In this document: positions 60,454-64,000 of the stretch, one piece after another | Numbering within the stretch: position 1 is the first letter of the stretch | How the letters are laid out: the number at the start of each line of letters is the position of its first letter | From: Flectonema sp. DT1601 | Lineage: Eukaryota > Euglenozoa > Diplonemea > Diplonemida > Diplonemidae | Direction of reading: 5' to 3' | Assembly (NCBI GenBank): GCA_964019425.1 | Contig: OZ025858.1 | Location: 186,001-250,000 of the forward strand | DNA: 64,000 bases | The notes under the pieces: model-generated | What the model saw: the letters and a program-made list of their open reading frames with translations, nothing else | The model's database searches: none | What the model was told of the DNA's origin: nothing | Made by a program: the position numbers and the translations under genes

Positions 60454-62261
60454 ATGGCTGGCACTATTCCAAGTCCCGTTATTATGGTGAGGACGGTACC
60501 TCAAGGAGTATCCGAGAAGGACTTAGAGTGTTGGGCAAAAAGCTATACTATGCCTGATGGCTTTGGAGGGTACAAACAAACGTCATGTCTTAAATCGTTA
60601 CTACTGGCAGATAGAATGATTGGATTTGTGCAAATGGGTGATCTTGAAGAAGCTAAATTCGTAATGAATTTATATTGGGAACACCCTGATCAGGTTCGTA
60701 TGGTTAGGCCAAATGGAACTCACTTGTTGAACTTAATTTATTCTGACAAGCAAGAAATTAAAGCACAGCCTCGTGCAAGAAATGTAATACAAACATCGCA
60801 CACTAGAATACTACTGGTGGTATTAAAGGATTTGAGTGCAACGATAATGATGGATGAATTATTTTGGATCTTCTCACAGTTTGGTGTCGTTGAAAAACTT
60901 TCATCGTTTACAAAGAATCTCAAAAATCAGGTTCTTGTACAATACGCTACACAAGAACCTGCCTCCGCTGCGATGGCATACCTAAATGGAAGAGATATAA
61001 ACTTCCATTCCCCTAGCATGGCAGGTGCTCCTTCTACTGGTAGCTGTCTTCTGGTTATTGCTCCATCTAAACTTCCTGAATTAACTTTTAAAAATCAAGA
61101 TCAGAAAAACCGCGACTACTCACAGATTAATAGCCAGCTGAACCATTACATGCAGGTTTGTGTCTTCCATATTTTATCTTTATTATGCAGCTTAGGATTA
61201 TTCATACAATTCACAACAGGTATCTGCCCACAGCGGTGGGAACCTCAGAGCAATTTTATCTGACGTTGTGGAGGCGATGCATTGGAGAGTACGTGACTTC
61301 TTGTGGGGTACCTGGGTACTTGGTGACGGATGGTTAGACCCGGTTCAAGACAGAGCTCTCCAAGGTAGTATCCCTGAGGCACAAACTAGACAAGGAATCC
61401 CAGAAGGACGTCTTGGTGACTGCGTTCACATCAGTGGAATCGCCCTCGATGGAAATCAAGTAACCGCCGAACAGCTTTGGAGAGTATGCGGAATGTACGG
61501 AGATTTGGTAGCTGTTAAAATGCTTTTCAAGTATGTTCATTCTATTCTAAAGTAGTTTTATTCAAAACCCGCAAACCGACAACAAATAACTCCACAGGTA
61601 CGAAGGTTCCGCAATTGTGCAATTTACACATGGAGAATACGCAAAGGCCTGCATCCAATATTTATCTAACGCTGAATTCTGGGGCAAGAGGTGGGATGTT
61701 AAGGAGAGCAAGAATGCTAATGCGATGCATTGGAGCGGCGCAAACACTGAGCTCGAGGACCGTATGTGCACAAAGCTCAAAGCTGCATCGGTGTGTTAAT
61801 TAATTATTTTTATTTTATTCCTGACAATGGGATTCACCTCAGTAGGCTAATAATGAAATCAATTAAAACAGCCTCCTCTCCCACCGGTATTTAACTTCTC
61901 AAAGCCTTGCAATTGTATTCTATTGTGGGATGTTCCAGCGAGTGTTGATGAGAATGATCTGGTTGATCTTTTTAACACCAAAGGAAGCATGATGGGCATT
62001 GGAGGAGGAGTGAGACACGTTCAGAAATTTGCTTCGGACAACAGAGCAGAGGTCGTATTTGAAACAGTTGAGGATGCGGTAGTTGCTGTCGCAAATCTTA
62101 ACGGTATTACAATTGACATTCCAACAAAAGATACACAGTACCATGTTAAAATGCATTTTGATAAGGTAGGTAGAGAAGAAGAATTCGACATTCCTCGTAC
62201 ACACACGGCAGTTCAGGAAGCTGCATTTACCCCGTTCATGATGAAGACATGGACGGCATGA
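60454..62261 (+). CDS. Polypyrimidine tract-binding (PTB/hnRNP L) family protein, 4 exons
   Basis: Exons 60454-61155, 61220-61530, 61598-61790 and 61872-62261 give 531 residues; introns are phase 0, 2 and 0, with donors GTTTGT, GTATGT and GTGTGT and ACAG acceptors throughout. The RRM arrangement follows the PTB group: RRM1 from about residue 8, RRM2 with TRILLVVLKDLSATIMMDELFWIFSQFG and the diagnostic LLVIAPSKLPELTFKNQDQKNRDYS, RRM3 with DCVHISGIALDGNQVTAEQLWRVCGMYG and GSAIVQFTHGEYAKACIQYL, and RRM4 with NCILLWDVPASVDENDLVDLF. PTB proteins bind CU-rich RNA and control splicing and mRNA stability, which suits a genome with polypyrimidine tracts ahead of nearly every gene. Exon joins keep frame and complete RRM3. 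Confidence 0.88.
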
Positions 62262-63112
62262 TATTTTTATACTACTATATATTTAGCCTACCTTACTACC
62301 CTAACTTAGCTTCTTTCCATGCACGTTCCGCTCTGTAACTTGTCCGAATAGATTTGGTGTTATTTATCTTCACTATCTTCCTGGCAACTTGGTTGTTGAT
62401 ATTAGCTTCCACTTTTATCTAACCTCCTGGCCCTATGTGACTACGATTTTGTGGCCTCTAACTCCGTTGCCTTTGATGGGACAAAACTGTACTTTGGTCA
62501 AGAGGTTAATTATTACCGCAATTTTTTATTATTACTACTTATTCAGCTTGTTGATAAATTTTTTAAAAAAAAAAAAATGTTGAACAAACAAAAAAAAAAA
62601 AAAAAAAAGACAATCAAAAAAAAAAAAAAAAAAAACCAGGGAAAAAAAGGGATTATCAATTCTAGTCGTCTCTCCAAACCTAACCTTGCGATCTAGATTG
62701 TTAGTTCCTTTTTTATTTATACTGAAATCGATTACTTTAAATCTCCTTTCCTAGCCTCTGTATCTTTGTTGATGCGCTAACCTTATTCTTTATTCCTCTT
62801 CGCTTCTTTTAGTTCTCGTCTTCCTCTCTTTAGTTTTTTTTTTTTTTTTTTTTTTTTTTGATTTTTTTTAATGTTCGAATGACTGAAAACGTCGTATTTC
62901 TCAACACATTATATTCTACTTCACAATACAGTAATTTCATATTAGTGAACCACTTCTGGTTGGTACTTTTTATCTTCTCGCCTTCACGAGGTGGCTTAAT
63001 CCGAAAATGAAAAAATTGCTGTTTTGGCGCAACCTGTTTTGTGATATGTGTCGTTTATTGGTTTAACGTTCGTCGTAGTTTGCATTCGTATATATACTTC
63101 CAACCAGGTACC
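62262..63112. other. Intergenic, homopolymer-rich
   Basis: No gene seen; several A runs (62564-62576, 62591-62609, 62616-62634) and a T25-like run near 62835-62859. TACTTCCAACCAG (AG at 63107) lies 5 nt before the last ATG. Confidence 0.5.
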
Positions 63113-64000
63113 ATGTATGTAAGGAAGCAGTGTTTGCGTGTAATTCGAAACTCGCAACATCGATGGTCATCTTCGCATTCTAATGAAAATGAAGGAAGCG
63201 ACAATGGCAGTGGCAATGGAAGGAGAACTAAATGGAAAGAACAGGCTTTTGAATATTTAAAGGGAATTGGTATCTCTCTGACAGCAGCTACAGGATCATA
63301 TTTCTCGTACTGTAATTGGTGGAATGAGGAATTTGGACCGAATACTGATTATTCACTTGATCAGGCTTACTTAAAGGTACTTAGTCAACAACACCACTGG
63401 TCTGACGTTGAGGGAACTGTTACAAGAGAACATGATGAAGAACAATCAATTAAACTACAACACCTTCTACAGGAGAGAGGTATGATTCTAGTAGTGGGTG
63501 AGCACTCCTGTGGAAAAACAACTCTCATCGCCAAGGTTCTTAGTTGTCTACCAGGATTACAACCATCCGATCAAGGCAAAGGAATTATTCAAGTATCAAT
63601 AACCCTCCGAAAGTTAGAAGGCGGACATGCAGAAGACGTACTTAAGGAAGCAATATTTAATAAATTTCAAGACGCTAAGTCAAATGCCAGGGCATCGGGA
63701 GATCTTACAGACTTCTTATCCCGTGCGAATGAGCTTTGCAAAAGGCAATACGGACACAAGCTTATTATATACTTAACTCTTGATATAAACAGGACAGCCC
63801 TTTCTTCTGAACGGTGTCAAGATATTGCCGGGTCACTCGCTTCACTTGGAAGGATTCAAGACTACGACAGAGGGACGTGTAAGCTCCTTGTTGAGATATC
63901 GGACACTATAGAAAAGTATCATGGCGATGTCACTAACATTATTCGCGTTCCCGGCATCAGCGAGACTGACTTTTTCAGAATCTGTGAAGCTAGAAAACCT
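63113..64000 (+). CDS. P-loop ATPase with mitochondrial-type presequence, 3' end outside the window
   Basis: The frame is open for 296 codons to the window edge, so the gene is partial. The N-terminus MYVRKQCLRVIRNSQHRWSSSHS is Arg/Ser-rich without acidic residues, a typical mitochondrial presequence. A hydrophobic or amphipathic segment (IGISLTAATGSYFSYC) follows at about residue 57. Walker A is GEHSCGKTTL at about residues 130-139, after MILVV. A likely Walker B strand is HKLIIYLTLDIN at about 222-233, in the style of AAA/STAND ATPases (archaeal-type ATPase_2). Sensor and lid regions lie beyond the window. An organellar AAA-type ATPase is the best guess; the family is not fixed. Confidence 0.7.
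   Translation, partial: MYVRKQCLRVIRNSQHRWSSSHSNENEGSDNGSGNGRRTKWKEQAFEYLKGIGISLTAATGSYFSYCNWWNEEFGPNTDYSLDQAYLKVLSQQHHWSDVEGTVTREHDEEQSIKLQHLLQERGMILVVGEHSCGKTTLIAKVLSCLPGLQPSDQGKGIIQVSITLRKLEGGHAEDVLKEAIFNKFQDAKSNARASGDLTDFLSRANELCKRQYGHKLIIYLTLDINRTALSSERCQDIAGSLASLGRIQDYDRGTCKLLVEISDTIEKYHGDVTNIIRVPGISETDFFRICEARKP

Overview
The window is nuclear DNA of a flagellated microbial eukaryote. It carries eukaryotic ribosomal proteins (RPL7, P1, four copies of RPS29), the ER translocon subunit TRAP-beta, a NEK kinase, a PTB-type splicing factor, a HEATR5/LAA1-like giant protein and cilium-linked proteins (TEX9, a CCDC180-like coiled coil). The sequence is AT-rich and full of long A and T homopolymers between genes. 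I recognise 39 genes and every one is on the + strand. Most start codons sit 0 to 40 nt behind a pyrimidine-rich tract ending in AG. That layout resembles the one-way polycistronic, trans-spliced arrays of Euglenozoa and some dinoflagellate relatives, but nothing here fixes the lineage and no spliced-leader gene was found.

Cis introns are present and short. I placed 19 with confidence (61 to 131 nt): 15 begin GTATG, 17 end ACAG, 13 are phase 0, 6 are phase 2 and none is phase 1. Several genes only make sense after splicing, for example the C-termini of RPL7, P1, TEX9, the HAD phosphatase and the PTB protein.

Layout: 0-5 kb has a histone-fold fragment, peptidase T, a TspO-like membrane protein, a three-exon HAD phosphatase and a small membrane protein. 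A gene-free stretch of 2.4 kb follows. 7-14 kb has an unknown protein, a SPOUT1-type RNA methyltransferase, a NEK kinase, an unknown protein and TRAP-beta. 15-20 kb has a twin CX9C protein, a PDZ plus CCR4-like nuclease whose motif order is rearranged, RPL7, a basic unknown and P1. 20-28 kb has CCDC180-like, TEX9 and a membrane protein whose 3' end runs into an eight-copy tandem array of about 143 bp. 28-38 kb has SMYD, a small membrane protein, a PPR protein, a CobW/ZNG1 GTPase, fucose mutarotase and a coiled-coil protein. 38-51 kb has HEATR5-like, an internally duplicated membrane protein, an SLC35 transporter and a secreted bacterial-type dimethylformamidase-like protein. 51-53.3 kb is a tandem array of four RPS29 genes. 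53.6-64 kb has a basic Ser/Arg-rich protein, a tandem pair of novel paralogs, a ubiquitin-like/ankyrin protein, an IMPase-family phosphatase, the PTB protein and the start of a P-loop ATPase.

The most unusual points are: (1) RPS29 lacking three of four zinc-binding cysteines in all four copies; (2) a CCR4/nocturnin-type nuclease whose GDFN block lies after the SDH block; (3) short perfect hairpins just behind, or over, many stop codons; (4) a minisatellite built from what looks like the last exon of the gene before it; (5) the strict one-strand gene order. I saw no transposons, viral elements, tRNAs, rRNAs or CRISPR arrays.
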